Position numbers and translations under genes: made by a program
The notes under the pieces: model-generated
Told to the model about the DNA's origin: nothing
What the model saw: only the letters and a program-made list of their open reading frames with translations
Databases searched by the model: none
Assembly (NCBI GenBank): GCA_036388475.1
Contig: DASVRT010000016.1
Span: 6,351 to 70,350 of the forward strand
Direction: 5' to 3'
Length of the DNA stretch: 64,000 nucleotides
Source: JALZHR01 sp036388475
Lineage (GTDB): Bacteria; Acidobacteriota; Blastocatellia; Pyrinomonadales; Pyrinomonadaceae
Shown: piece after piece, positions 17,189 through 26,318 of the stretch
Position numbering within the stretch: the stretch's first letter is position 1
How the letters are laid out: each line of letters opens with the position of its first letter

Positions 17189-19378
17189 ATGTCTTCAGCC
17201 CGCATGAATAATCACGCAAATCTTGTTATCAACAATAATCCTGCTCCGCAGGAATTGCCGGTGCGCGAACAAGCCGAGGATGCTGTCCGTTTTCAGGCGC
17301 ATTTATTGGACACGATTAAGCAAGCGGTTATCGCGACGGATTTGGCTGGAATTATTACTTACTGGAATCGGTTTGCGAGCGAACTCTACGGCTGGACTGC
17401 TGCCGAAGCTATCGGACGCAGCATTATGGAGCTGCCGACGCCGGATATTTCCCGCGAGCGGGCAGCTCAAATGTTGTCTGAGCTGAGCGCCGGTAAAAGC
17501 TGGGCAGGCGAATTTATCGCGTGCAGTAAGGATGGCAGGACATTTCCGGTGCAGCTCTTAGGCTCACCTATTGTTGATGAAGAAGAGAAATTGATCGGCA
17601 TTGTAGGAATCTCGATTGATATTACCGAGCGAAAGCAGGGCGAAACTACGCACGCGGAAACCAGTGAGAGCGCCATTTTTGAATACATCCGTCTTCTGGA
17701 AAAGCTCGCTGCATTGGGGCAGAAATTAGGCGCGGCACGCGGTCTGACCGCCGTATTTAGCGCTATCCTTGAATTCGCCCGCGATTCGGTGCCTTGTTCA
17801 GCGCTAATTATCTCGCTCTATGACAAAGATAAGAGTGTCCGCAAAATCATTTATATGTGGTATTGCGGTAAGGAATTGGACGTTTCTAAGTTCAAACCCG
17901 TGGTAGTCGGCGAAGGAGCGGTCGGGCAGGCGATAAAATCAGGCGAAGTTATAATTATTGACGATTATCTGAAAGCTATAAAGAAAAACCAGGCTAATGT
18001 TTATTTGGGTTATGACGAAGATTCACGCGAACCGCGCTCGACCATTATCGCTCCGATGAAAATCATGGGAAATGCGATTGGCGTAATTGAAGTACAAAGC
18101 TATGATTTGGGAGCGTATTCCCAAGAGCATTCCATCGCCATGCGAATGGCTGCGTACCTTGCCGCAAACACCATTGAAAACGTGCGATTGCTGGAGCAGG
18201 AGCGGGCTAGTGCAGAGCAGTCGCGTCAATCGCAAAGGCTCGAATCCGTCGGAAGACTGGCGGGCGGCATCGCTCACGACTTCAATAATATGCTGACGGC
18301 AATCAACGGTTACAGCGATTTAATACTCAGACAGTTAAATGATAAAGACCCTTTACGTTCATACATCGAAGAGATTAAAAAAGCGGGCGAGCGCTCGGCG
18401 CTTTTAACCCATCAGCTCTTAGCTTTTAGCCGCCGACAAGTGCTCAGAACTAAAGTGCTTGAGCTTAATCAGGTCGTAATCGAAACCAGCGCGATGCTCC
18501 GGCGTTTGATTGGTGAAGATATTCAACTTAACCTCAGTCTCGATCCTGAACTGGGTCACGTCGAAGCCGATCCCGGACAATTGACGCAGGTCATTATGAA
18601 TTTAGCCGTTAATGCCAGAGACGCTATGCCGGAGGGGGGCAAACTCACAATTGAGACCTCTGACGTTTACCTTGACGAGGAATATGCCGCGCTTCACGTT
18701 CCGACTCAACCTGGTTCTTATGTTATGCTGGCTGTCCATGATACCGGTATGGGGATAGACGGTAAAACTCAGCGTCACATCTTTGAACCGTTTTTTACCA
18801 CCAAAGAAACCGGCAAAGGCACCGGCTTGGGACTGGCAACCGTTTACGGCATTGTCAAACAATCGGGCGGTTATATTTGGGTCGATAGCGATTTGGGGAA
18901 GGGCGCGGCATTTAAAATTTATCTGCCGCGTATTGATGAAAAAGTTACCTCATTTGAAGAGAATGAGCTGGCGGAACGGATTCCGAAAGGAAGTGAAACA
19001 ATTCTGCTCGTTGAGGATGAGGAAATAGTGAGAAATCTGTGCCGTCAAATCCTCGAAGCCTGCGGTTATAAGGTTATCGAAGCTGCAAACGGCGATGAAG
19101 CTTTGTCAATTTGTCGAAAGCCGGACTCTAAAATTGATTTACTGCTGACGGATGTTGTGATGCCTGAAATGTCGGGTCGCCAGTTGGTCGAGCAATTGGC
19201 GGTATTGCGTCCTGAAATAACAGTGCTTTATATGTCCGGTTATACCGACGATGCGATAGTTCGTCAGGGTGCTGTGGAATTAGGCGCAAACTTCATTCAG
19301 AAACCGTTTACCTTTAATGCGCTGGCAGAGAGGGTAAGAGACCTGCTGGATGCGAAAGATGAGGCGAGAAACGGCTGA
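17189..19378 (+). CDS. PAS-GAF hybrid histidine kinase with C-terminal receiver
   Basis: The 729 residues hold a PAS domain (~35-150: ITYWNRFASELYGWTAAEAIG), a GAF domain (~170-335), a HisKA box with phospho-His363 (LAGGIAHDFNNMLTAING), an HATPase domain (VNARDAMPEGG, DTGMGIDGK, FEPFFTTKETGKGTGLGLA) and a receiver (residues ~605-725) with phospho-Asp655 (LLTDVVMPEMSG). It has no membrane segment, so it is a soluble sensor; the PAS and GAF domains could bind a small ligand or cofactor. The HDFNN box is typical of NtrB/FixL-like and phosphorelay hybrids. The initiation codon at 17189 has a poor ribosome site; the ATG at 17204 is an alternative. Confidence 0.9.
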   Translation: MSSARMNNHANLVINNNPAPQELPVREQAEDAVRFQAHLLDTIKQAVIATDLAGIITYWNRFASELYGWTAAEAIGRSIMELPTPDISRERAAQMLSELSAGKSWAGEFIACSKDGRTFPVQLLGSPIVDEEEKLIGIVGISIDITERKQGETTHAETSESAIFEYIRLLEKLAALGQKLGAARGLTAVFSAILEFARDSVPCSALIISLYDKDKSVRKIIYMWYCGKELDVSKFKPVVVGEGAVGQAIKSGEVIIIDDYLKAIKKNQANVYLGYDEDSREPRSTIIAPMKIMGNAIGVIEVQSYDLGAYSQEHSIAMRMAAYLAANTIENVRLLEQERASAEQSRQSQRLESVGRLAGGIAHDFNNMLTAINGYSDLILRQLNDKDPLRSYIEEIKKAGERSALLTHQLLAFSRRQVLRTKVLELNQVVIETSAMLRRLIGEDIQLNLSLDPELGHVEADPGQLTQVIMNLAVNARDAMPEGGKLTIETSDVYLDEEYAALHVPTQPGSYVMLAVHDTGMGIDGKTQRHIFEPFFTTKETGKGTGLGLATVYGIVKQSGGYIWVDSDLGKGAAFKIYLPRIDEKVTSFEENELAERIPKGSETILLVEDEEIVRNLCRQILEACGYKVIEAANGDEALSICRKPDSKIDLLLTDVVMPEMSGRQLVEQLAVLRPEITVLYMSGYTDDAIVRQGAVELGANFIQKPFTFNALAERVRDLLDAKDEARNG

Positions 19379-19393
19379 TGATTTTGAAATTTG

Positions 19394-19455
19394 AAGCATA
19401 AGTTTGCCGTTTTGGCAGACTCAGGCTTCAAAACACTCGCGGCAAACTTATGCTT
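19394..19455. terminator. 15-bp inverted repeat between convergent genes (terminator or repeat unit)
   Basis: The perfect 15-bp arms AAGCATAAGTTTGCC (19394-19408) and GGCAAACTTATGCTT (19441-19455) enclose a 32-nt loop, which can itself pair GTTTTG with CAAAAC. It lies in the 99-bp gap between two convergent genes and may terminate both. The arm sequence recurs four times at 24119-24271, so it also belongs to a dispersed repeat family. Confidence 0.55.
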
Positions 19456-19477
19456 GCGTTTCCGGCACTGCAAATTC

Positions 19478-20296
19478 TTATTCGCCGACGAGAGCCTTGA
19501 ACATAGACTCAAAGGTTTTGCGCTCGAACGGCTTCGGAAGGAAAACGGAAGCTCCGGCGGAAAGACTGTCCATCTGGATTTTGAAACTTTCTTCGGAGGT
19601 CATTATGATTACCGGAATTTTCATTAAACGTTTTTCCGTGCGCATATGTCTGACCAAATCAGTGCCTTCGATATAAGGCACGTGCACGTCGAAAATTCCC
19701 GCCGCAAAGTTGGCGTCGGCTGCCAGGATGCTGTAAGCTTCGCGCCCGTCGCCGGCGACGACCGGCTGGTAACCGGCTTTTTCGACAATATCCCTGACGA
19801 CCGTCACAATCAATAAATCGTCTTCGACAATTAAAACGCGTTCGTTGGCTGTCGCCGGGTTTTTTTCGGTTTCGGAGGCAGCGTCATTTTCGTATCCATA
19901 TTCGTAAGAATTATAAATCTGCCAGTTTTGGGTCAGTTCAAGCAAGTCATTCAGATGAGCCAGAATCTCTTTCAGAGAGTTTTCGTTTTTAGAAACGATG
20001 TATGTCGTGCCGGCTTCGGTGGCGGCGTCAAGCAGGTCGTTATCGCCGCCCGAATAAGCGAGTATCGGGACATTGGTAAACTCCCAGTTTCGGCGCAATT
20101 CTTTAATGATTTCGATGCCGGACATTCCGGGCAGCATCAAATCGAGCAAAACCGCATCGGGTTTAAATTCCTTGATTAACCGGAAGCCGGAAGCGCCGTC
20201 AGCGGCGACCTTAACCGCGTGTCCTTCGGCTAAAAGCTTGTTTTCATATAATTTGGCAATGAGCGTGTTGTCTTCGACAATAACTATCTTGGGCAT
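19478..20296 (-). CDS. Tandem two-receiver response regulator without output domain
   Basis: The 272-residue protein consists of two receiver domains only. Receiver 1 (residues 1-122) has ED8-9, phospho-Asp52 (VLLDLMLPGMSG) and Lys103 (IVSKNENS). Receiver 2 (~152-272) has ED158-159, Asp203 (GIFDVHVPYIEG), a conserved Thr/Ser (IIMTSEES) and Lys in LPKPFERK. The linker (~123-150) is acidic and Tyr-rich. Such proteins act as phosphate relays or sinks, or bind a partner. The gene begins 10 bp after the stop of the large hybrid kinase on the same strand, so the two are certainly co-transcribed, and it is a likely target of that kinase's HPt domain. A good AAAGGAGA ribosome site precedes the ATG. 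Confidence 0.9.
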   Translation of the reverse strand: MPKIVIVEDNTLIAKLYENKLLAEGHAVKVAADGASGFRLIKEFKPDAVLLDLMLPGMSGIEIIKELRRNWEFTNVPILAYSGGDNDLLDAATEAGTTYIVSKNENSLKEILAHLNDLLELTQNWQIYNSYEYGYENDAASETEKNPATANERVLIVEDDLLIVTVVRDIVEKAGYQPVVAGDGREAYSILAADANFAAGIFDVHVPYIEGTDLVRHMRTEKRLMKIPVIIMTSEESFKIQMDSLSAGASVFLPKPFERKTFESMFKALVGE

Positions 20297-20306
20297 TGAT
20301 TCTCCT

Positions 20307-23300
20307 TTAATTCGGGACGGTTTCTCTGATTATTTCTTCGCCTTCGCGACTGATTTCGGTAAAAGCCCGGCGCGCGCCGGACAATAAAGCTTCCGCGTTT
20401 TCAAACTGCCGCGTTTTACCTAATTGTTCGAGTTCTTTAAAAAACGGGACGATGGTCTTCATCCCGCAGGTGGCGCTGCCGCCTAAGGCTTTATGTGATA
20501 CCTGATACAGCATTTCCGGTTTCCGCGCGGTTATCGCATCGCTTATTTCATCGAGCTGTTCGCCGGTTTGCTGCACGTAAAGCTCGATTATTTCGCGCAG
20601 CATAGCCGCATCGCCGAGCGTCAAATCTTTTAGCAGCTCAAGGTCGATGACGCAGACATCGTTCGATGCTTTATCGCCCGCGACTTCGCCGCTCGTTTTC
20701 GTTACCTGCGGAACGGCTGTATTTAGCCATCTTTCGACTGTTTGCCGCAAAAGGTCTTTTTGAACCGGCTTGCTGATATAATCGTCCATTCCGGCGGCGA
20801 GGCATTTTTCTCTTTCTCCGTCGATGGCGTGCGCCGTCATCGCGATAATCGGCGTGTGAACCGCAGTGCCTTGCTCGCGCCGGCGAATAGCGGCGGTGGC
20901 TTCGTATCCGTCCATCTCCGGCATCTGGCAATCCATCAGCACCAAATCATAAGGAATTTGCAGCAATGCGTCGAGCGCTTCCAGCCCGTTGGCGGCGACA
21001 TCGGCGCGATAACCGAATTTTTCCAATTGCGTTTTGGCGACCATCTGATTAACGGCGTTATCTTCGACCACTAAAATTCTTCGGCGCGACGCAGCCGAAA
21101 CCGACGTGCGAATATTTCGCGGCGCGGCGCTCTCAGTTGCGTTTTCAGGCTGAGTTTCGACGCCGCTGTTATATCGCGTCACCATTCGCTTCGGCGGCGC
21201 AGCCGTTTTATCCCTGCTGCCGATGATGCCGAGCAGGCAATTCAGAAGCTCTTCCTGACGGTAAGGCTTTGATAAATAACCGTGAACACCGGCGCGGCGG
21301 GCTTTCTCCGCTTCGCCGCGCCGCCCGTTTGACGACACCATAATCAATTTCGGCTCAGCGGCTAACGAAAGCGCGTAGATTTTTTCGGCAAGCTCCAAAC
21401 CGTTCATTTCCGGCATTTGCAAATCAAGAATAACCAGGTCGAATGATTCGGCTTCAGCGTCGGCGCGGGAAAGCATTTTAAGCGCGCAGGCTCCCGAATC
21501 CGCTTCTTTCGCCGTCATTTTCCAGGAACGTGTCTGATAAATGAGAACTTCGCGGTTCACCGCGTTGTCATCGACAATCAGAACCCGCAATCCAGCCAGA
21601 TGATTTTGGCTGCCCCCGGCGGGCGTTAATCGAACGCGAGTCTGTTTCTCGAATTTAGCCGTAAACCAGAAGGTCGCGCCTTCGCCCGCATTGCTTCGGA
21701 CTCCGATTTCGCCGTCCATCATTTCGACCAGCCGGCGCGAAATAGCCAAGCCCAAGCCGGTTCCGCCGAAACGCCGCGTGGTTGTGGCATCGGCTTGCGT
21801 AAAAGGCTGGAAAAGCTGCGACTGCATCTCGGTCGAAACTCCGATGCCGGAATCGCTGACCGAAAAATGAAGCGTCACGTGCGACGCGGATTCGCTCTCG
21901 CGCTTGACCCGAACTATGACTTCACCGTTTTTCGTGAATTTGACGGCGTTTCCGGCGAGATTCGATAAAACCTGCCGCAGGCGTCCGGCGTCGCCGCGCA
22001 AGCCGAGCGGAACGTCCGTGTAAATAAGCGACGTAATCTCGTTTCCGCGCTCGCGCGCCCGACCGGCAAATAATTCGATGGTGCTTTCCACCGTTTCGCT
22101 CAAATCAAAATCCAGCGCTTCGAAGTCGAGCTTGCCGGCTTCGATTTTGGAAAAGTCCAGGATGTCGTTGATAATCGTCAGCAGCGCTTCGCCGCTGGAG
22201 CGAATCATCTCGGCAAACTTGCGCTGCTCGGCGTCCAGCCCGGTATCGAGCAGCAAGCCTGTCATTCCGATGACGCCGTTCATCGGCGTGCGAATCTCGT
22301 GACTCATATTGGCGAGAAATTCCGATTTGAGCCGCGCCGATTTCAGCGCCTCGTCGCGAGCCTGCTTGAGGTCGGAAACGTCCTGTCCCGTTCCCATAAT
22401 GAAATGCGGAGTTCCATCTTCACGACGCTCGAAAACGACTTCGCGGAAAATGAGCGTCCGCCATTCGCCGCCGGCGTGTTTTACTCTCTGCTCATACTCC
22501 AATACTTCGCCGTCTCTAAAATCTTTTATCTGCTGCCGGTAGTGCGCCGCGTCCGACACGTCTTCCGGGTGCACGACGCGGCGGAGTAAAGCTCCGCCCA
22601 TTTCCTCGATTTGCTCGCGCGAATAGCCCAGAAACTCGCTGCCCGTGCGATTCATATAAATCGGCGTTTCCGTCTCCAAATCGAGCAGGTAAATCATGCT
22701 GGTGGAATGGTCGGCGATGCTTTCCGCAAAACGCTGGCTTTCGCGCAGGTCGTCTTCGGCGCGCTTGATGTCGGTGATGTCCTGCGCGTATCCGAGCACG
22801 TAGGCGGGTTTGGCTTCTTCTTCCTCGCACAAGACGTTGTTGTATTTCCAGACGCGCTCGTCGCCTTCTTTGGTGACGACCAGCATCACGCCCGAGTCTT
22901 CGCCGTCCCGACGAATCTTTTTCAGATAAGCATCGAGCATATCGCGCGCGCCCGGCTGCATCACGGCGCGCAGGCTCTGCCCGACTACTTCTTCCCGCCG
23001 GTAGCCGAGCGCATTCGCCGCCGCCGGATTGACCGACAGCAAATTTCCTTCGAGGTCGTGCGTGCAAATCAATCCCAGACTTTCGTCGATAAGCCGGCGA
23101 TAACGATTTTCGCTGGCTTCGACAATACCCATAAGGCGGGACTGCTCGGCTTCCGCGCGCTTGCGTCTTTCGATATCGTGCCGGATGACCAGATAGCCGG
23201 TCAGGGCGAACATCAAAACTATCGCGCTCAGACTGATAAACGTCACCAGCGCGCGCCGTCCGCTGGCGTCGCTTTTTTCGTTGCGCTCCTGTAATAAATT

Positions 23301-23813
23301 GCGTTCATTCTGCTTCATCTCGTCGGTCAGGGCGCGAATTTTATCCATCGCGATTTTGCCTTTACCCGAGGCGATAAGTTTTTGCGCCGCGGTAAAATCG
23401 CCTTTTCTGCGCAGCTCGACGTAAGAGTTCGTAAATTGCAGCTTTTCATCGAGCGCCGGAGCCAGAGCCGCGAGCAATTGCTGCTGTTTCGGATTATCCA
23501 AGCTCATCTGCCGGACTTTATCGAAATGCGCCTTGATGCTGCCAACCGACTTTTGATAAGGTTCGAGAAAGCTTTCTTCGCCGGTCAGGACATAGCCGCG
23601 TGAAGCGCTTTCCGCATCTTTTAACTTCGACATCGCGGTGTCGGTTTCTTCGATTATCTGACGAGTATGTTCAACCCACTCATTCATCTCCAGAAAATGA
23701 GTAGTATTGTGATAAAACAACGCGCCGCCGAGGAAAGTGATAACAATCGCCGAGACGAATCCAATCAAGACGCTTCTTTCGATTAAGTCTTTAGGTAACG
23801 AGTAGATTTTCAT
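20307..23813 (-). CDS. Membrane hybrid histidine kinase CHASE3-PAS-PAS-HisKA-HATPase-REC-REC-HPt
   Basis: The 1168-residue protein carries a full phosphorelay. An N-terminal transmembrane helix (~15-35), a periplasmic CHASE3-like sensor (~40-185) and a second helix (~190-210) are followed by two PAS domains (~230-350, ~355-485) and the HisKA box with phospho-His505 (LANMSHEIRTPMNGVIG). Then come the HATPase domain (DSGIGVSTEM, FGGTGLGLAIS), receiver 1 with Asp797 (VILDLQMPEMNG), receiver 2 with Asp961 (LMDCQMPEMDGYE) and a C-terminal HPt domain with His1107 (VSHKALGGSA). The architecture resembles BarA/GacS-type kinases. It is transcribed away from the fibre operon that starts about 890 bp upstream, with a two-receiver protein immediately downstream. 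By position, the NtrC-like regulator beyond the fibre genes is another possible partner. Confidence 0.9.
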   Translation of the reverse strand: MKIYSLPKDLIERSVLIGFVSAIVITFLGGALFYHNTTHFLEMNEWVEHTRQIIEETDTAMSKLKDAESASRGYVLTGEESFLEPYQKSVGSIKAHFDKVRQMSLDNPKQQQLLAALAPALDEKLQFTNSYVELRRKGDFTAAQKLIASGKGKIAMDKIRALTDEMKQNERNLLQERNEKSDASGRRALVTFISLSAIVLMFALTGYLVIRHDIERRKRAEAEQSRLMGIVEASENRYRRLIDESLGLICTHDLEGNLLSVNPAAANALGYRREEVVGQSLRAVMQPGARDMLDAYLKKIRRDGEDSGVMLVVTKEGDERVWKYNNVLCEEEEAKPAYVLGYAQDITDIKRAEDDLRESQRFAESIADHSTSMIYLLDLETETPIYMNRTGSEFLGYSREQIEEMGGALLRRVVHPEDVSDAAHYRQQIKDFRDGEVLEYEQRVKHAGGEWRTLIFREVVFERREDGTPHFIMGTGQDVSDLKQARDEALKSARLKSEFLANMSHEIRTPMNGVIGMTGLLLDTGLDAEQRKFAEMIRSSGEALLTIINDILDFSKIEAGKLDFEALDFDLSETVESTIELFAGRARERGNEITSLIYTDVPLGLRGDAGRLRQVLSNLAGNAVKFTKNGEVIVRVKRESESASHVTLHFSVSDSGIGVSTEMQSQLFQPFTQADATTTRRFGGTGLGLAISRRLVEMMDGEIGVRSNAGEGATFWFTAKFEKQTRVRLTPAGGSQNHLAGLRVLIVDDNAVNREVLIYQTRSWKMTAKEADSGACALKMLSRADAEAESFDLVILDLQMPEMNGLELAEKIYALSLAAEPKLIMVSSNGRRGEAEKARRAGVHGYLSKPYRQEELLNCLLGIIGSRDKTAAPPKRMVTRYNSGVETQPENATESAAPRNIRTSVSAASRRRILVVEDNAVNQMVAKTQLEKFGYRADVAANGLEALDALLQIPYDLVLMDCQMPEMDGYEATAAIRRREQGTAVHTPIIAMTAHAIDGEREKCLAAGMDDYISKPVQKDLLRQTVERWLNTAVPQVTKTSGEVAGDKASNDVCVIDLELLKDLTLGDAAMLREIIELYVQQTGEQLDEISDAITARKPEMLYQVSHKALGGSATCGMKTIVPFFKELEQLGKTRQFENAEALLSGARRAFTEISREGEEIIRETVPN

Positions 23814-24118
23814 GATGTGTCTATTTTCGCTTAAGCCGGATTACTATCTTTTAGAAAGTAAAAGTGTAAGTGACGAAACGTCTCCGCCGGGATTGGATAA
23901 ATAGAAAGCTCTCGATAAAGTTTTTATCCGGTGACTTCATTGGTTGCTGCCGGGCTTTTTATTTGGGAAGCGCTTTGGAGATTAATTAAGGATAATCTGT
24001 ATTTCTTGGAAAGATTTGCAATAACCCGATTTGAAAAAAAGCAGTTTAACTTTCCCTAAACAATATTAAAAAAATAATTGTAGATTTACAAGTTTTTCGT
24101 TAAATACTTTAAGTCGGA

Positions 24119-24271
24119 ACTTTCGGCAAGCTTATGCTTCCATTTTGCACTTTCGGCAAGCTTGTGGTTCCAATTTATTCCGGGCGGGAAAATCTGATGC
24201 CTGTAAGTTGTTGATTCCACATTCAACCGTGGCAAATTTATGCTTCCAATGACGGCAAACTTATGGGTTAA
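24119..24271. repeat. Four copies of a CGGCAAACTTATGCTTCCA-like repeat
   Basis: Same-direction copies start near 24125 (CGGCAAGCTTATGCTTCCA), 24155 (CGGCAAGCTTGTGGTTCCA), 24230 (TGGCAAATTTATGCTTCCA) and 24253 (CGGCAAACTTATGGGTTAA). The first two lie in a 30-bp tandem unit that also shares the preceding ACTTT. The same word forms the hairpin arms at 19394-19455. The pattern of several direct, diverged binding-site-sized repeats again resembles transposon-end sites or a regulator array. Confidence 0.6.
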
Positions 24272-24482
24272 GTATCAGATTTTTACTTTCTCCGAATTTT
24301 AGTCCTGAAATCATAAAGTTCCCGGACAGTTTAATTTTTTCTCAAAAAATGCTTCCTTACAGAAACCTTCCTTTAAAGACAGCCCGCGTAAATCTCACTT
24401 TCCAATCGGTAAATCCATTCTAAAAATAAACTGTTGCATTTTTCGCCTGTCTGACGAAAATCTCCTATCCATTTTGCCCCAT

Positions 24483-24494
24483 ACGGTTGACCGT
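24483..24494. promoter_or_regulatory. Candidate enhancer (UAS) palindrome ACGGT-TG-ACCGT
   Basis: A perfect 5-bp dyad with a 2-nt spacer lies about 105 bp upstream of the -24 element. That is the usual distance for the binding site of an NtrC-type activator. It is a single short site, so the assignment is tentative. Confidence 0.3.
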
Positions 24495-24599
24495 CACGCT
24501 TAAAAATCTTTTCTGAATTTTCTTAAATTTAATTGAAATGAAGTCCTAACGGCAATTATTTCTATATTTTATAGATTTGCAAAACAAAGTTAAAACAAA

Positions 24600-24614
24600 T
24601 GGCACGCGCCTTGC
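24600..24614 (+). promoter_or_regulatory. Sigma54 (-24/-12) promoter of the fibre operon
   Basis: TGGCAC, five bases, then TTGC followed by TTTT matches the sigma54 consensus TGGCAC-N5-TTGCW exactly. The ATG of the subunit gene lies 89 bp downstream of it. A sigma54-dependent activator gene (29300-30694) flanks the operon on its other side. Confidence 0.8.
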
Positions 24615-24703
24615 TTTTATCCAGCTTCTGACGCGCTTGTTTTTTCTCAGCGCAACTTCTAACTCAAATTCAGTCCAAATTAAACTTACAGGAGATTTTA
24701 ACC

Positions 24704-25285
24704 ATGATTTTCCAAAATACGTTGCGCTACGCAATGTTTATGACACTTTTGTTTGTCTGCGCCGGAATTGTCGCCGCGCAGGGACCTGTTGTCGGTTCGG
24801 CAACTACTACCTCCGAGCTGGAAATGTCAGCCACCGTCCAAACGGCTGTGCAGCTCAATATCTCGACGGGAACCGGCGGCGCGACCGTCAGCGGCAGCAA
24901 TTCGACCGGGCTTTTCAGCGTTAACTTCGGCAATATCAATGGACTCGGTCTCGGTACGCCGGCTGCGGGCATCAGCGTTGTGACGAACGCCTCCGGTGCG
25001 CTCTACAAAACGCCTATCAATCTGACGCCGGTTTATTCGGGCTTTACGACCGAGACGGCAACTATCGAAGTTGTGCAGGATGCGTCCGGCGATACGCAGA
25101 TGGCTCGTGAAGGTAATTCTTCTATCTCGGCAAGCTCGACCGTCAGCACCTCGACTCCGGCTTCGGTCGCGACCGGCGCGGCAAGCGGCGTCTCCATCGA
25201 GCGTTATGTCGGTATGTATGCCGCCCGGAGTGAAGCCGCCGGCGCGAAATCGGCAACTTTGATTTATACGATTACGGTCGAGTAA
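24704..25285 (+). CDS. Secreted fibre/pilus-subunit-like protein
   Basis: The 193-residue protein has a Sec signal peptide (MIFQNTLRYAMFMTLLFVCAGIVAAQ, cleaved near residue 26). The mature part is small, cysteine-free, Gly/Ser/Thr/Ala-rich and beta-rich (SATVQTAVQLNISTG, LFSVNFGNINGLGLGTP) and ends in a strand, SATLIYTITVE. Size, composition and the chaperone and usher-like genes that follow suggest the exported structural subunit of a surface fibre or coat, comparable in role to SCPU/sigma-fimbriae subunits, although I see no direct sequence match. The ribosome site AGGAG is strong. The gene is driven by the sigma54 promoter at 24600 and followed by a terminator, which would make it the most abundant product of the operon. 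Confidence 0.65.
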   Translation: MIFQNTLRYAMFMTLLFVCAGIVAAQGPVVGSATTTSELEMSATVQTAVQLNISTGTGGATVSGSNSTGLFSVNFGNINGLGLGTPAAGISVVTNASGALYKTPINLTPVYSGFTTETATIEVVQDASGDTQMAREGNSSISASSTVSTSTPASVATGAASGVSIERYVGMYAARSEAAGAKSATLIYTITVE

Positions 25286-25362
25286 TTCCAGCAAGCTAAG
25301 CCCACAAAATTAGCCTGCGAGCCTTCCTTAGCCCGCTCCTGCAACTCATTGCCAATTAACGG

Positions 25363-25407
25363 AAAATCAAACACATCTCCAGCAACTTTGAAGGTGTGTT
25401 TGATTTT
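25363..25407 (+). terminator. Intra-operon terminator/attenuator after the subunit gene
   Basis: The perfect 13-bp arms AAAATCAAACACA (25363-25375) and TGTGTTTGATTTT (25395-25407) with a 19-nt loop end in a T run (TTTTTAC). The hairpin lies between the subunit stop codon (25285) and the chaperone start (25434). It would cut or thin transcription of the assembly genes relative to the subunit. Confidence 0.75.
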
Positions 25408-25433
25408 TACTACCGAAATATCAGCCGAATAAA

Positions 25434-26282
25434 ATGACTAAAATAAAAATGCGTAAATTTCTACAACTGTTTGTTTGTTCAAGTATCGCTTTATTAGTCT
25501 GTTTCAGCGCCGCCAATGCACAACAGGCTTCGGTCACGATTTCTCCCGCCTCGATTGATGCCAAAGTCAAACGCGGCGCAAGCTATACACAAAACTTCAC
25601 TATCACGAACAATACCGCCGCTCGCCTTATTGCCCGTTGTTCGTTTACCGATTTCTGGTATGACGAGAATAACAAACGCTTAAACGGGCGGGCGGGAACA
25701 CTTCCGCGCTCGGCTTCTCTCTGGGCGCAATTTTCGCCTGCCGAAATCATTGTCGAGCCGAATAGTTCTGCCGTAGTGAAAGCCGTCATTACCGTTCCGC
25801 AGTCCGCCAGTGGAGGCTATTACACCGTTCCTAATTTTGAGCTTAATCCGGTTGCCCCCCAAGCCGCTGCGGGCGAGAATTTCAGTAATGTCTCAACCGC
25901 TGCAATCGGAATCAGATTTCGCGGTTTAATGATGTTTACCACCGAAGACGGAGCCGAATACAATGTTGAAATTATGGGCGGCAAAATTTCACCGCCGACG
26001 ATTTCTTCCGAACTGGAAATAAATCTCGACGTGCGCAATCGCGGAACGGCACACGCCAAAGTGCGCGGCTCGTTTGCTGTTTTAAATTCGTCGGGTGCGC
26101 TTGCCGGACGCGGAAACATTGACGAGAAAAGGTATCTGCCGGCACAGCGCGATTTTATAAAAAGCAGGTGGGCGGGAGATTTACCGCCCGGCAATTATAC
26201 CTGCGTCGTCACGCTCAGTTATAACCGCGTGGGATTAGAATCGACTTCATTAGTTTACGAACTGCCTTTCACCGTCAAATAA
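25434..26282 (+). CDS. PapD-like periplasmic chaperone
   Basis: The 282-residue protein has a signal peptide (FLQLFVCSSIALLVCFSAANAQ). The mature N-terminus reads as an Ig-like chaperone domain: ASVTISPASIDAKVKRG, FTITNNTAARLIARCSF, then FSPAEIIVEPNSSAVVKAVI, the pattern of PapD/FimC and COG3121 proteins. A second beta domain fills residues ~150-280. Pilus chaperones donate a strand to periplasmic subunits and deliver them to the usher. The context supports this: a subunit-like gene lies upstream and an outer-membrane usher-like gene begins 36 bp downstream. Two starts are possible (25434 or the ATG at 25449). It is longer than classical chaperones (~230 aa), so it represents a divergent branch. 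Confidence 0.65.
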   Translation: MTKIKMRKFLQLFVCSSIALLVCFSAANAQQASVTISPASIDAKVKRGASYTQNFTITNNTAARLIARCSFTDFWYDENNKRLNGRAGTLPRSASLWAQFSPAEIIVEPNSSAVVKAVITVPQSASGGYYTVPNFELNPVAPQAAAGENFSNVSTAAIGIRFRGLMMFTTEDGAEYNVEIMGGKISPPTISSELEINLDVRNRGTAHAKVRGSFAVLNSSGALAGRGNIDEKRYLPAQRDFIKSRWAGDLPPGNYTCVVTLSYNRVGLESTSLVYELPFTVK

Positions 26283-26318
26283 CGTGACAGTAAATCCAAA
26301 TTAATTCGAGGATTGAAC

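Larger units (their letters stand above)
23814..24599. other. Divergent intergenic region of about 790 bp upstream of the fibre operon
   Basis: This A+T-rich spacer lies between the hybrid kinase (minus) and the fibre operon (plus). It contains a four-copy repeat (24119-24271), a small palindrome (24483-24494) and, at its right end, the sigma54 promoter, all listed separately. I see no coding frame. The length is unusual for this gene-dense window and fits a long upstream control region. Confidence 0.6.

Noticed and set aside
24119..24271. CRISPR array
   Set aside because: Only four diverged copies, unequal spacers, no cas genes.
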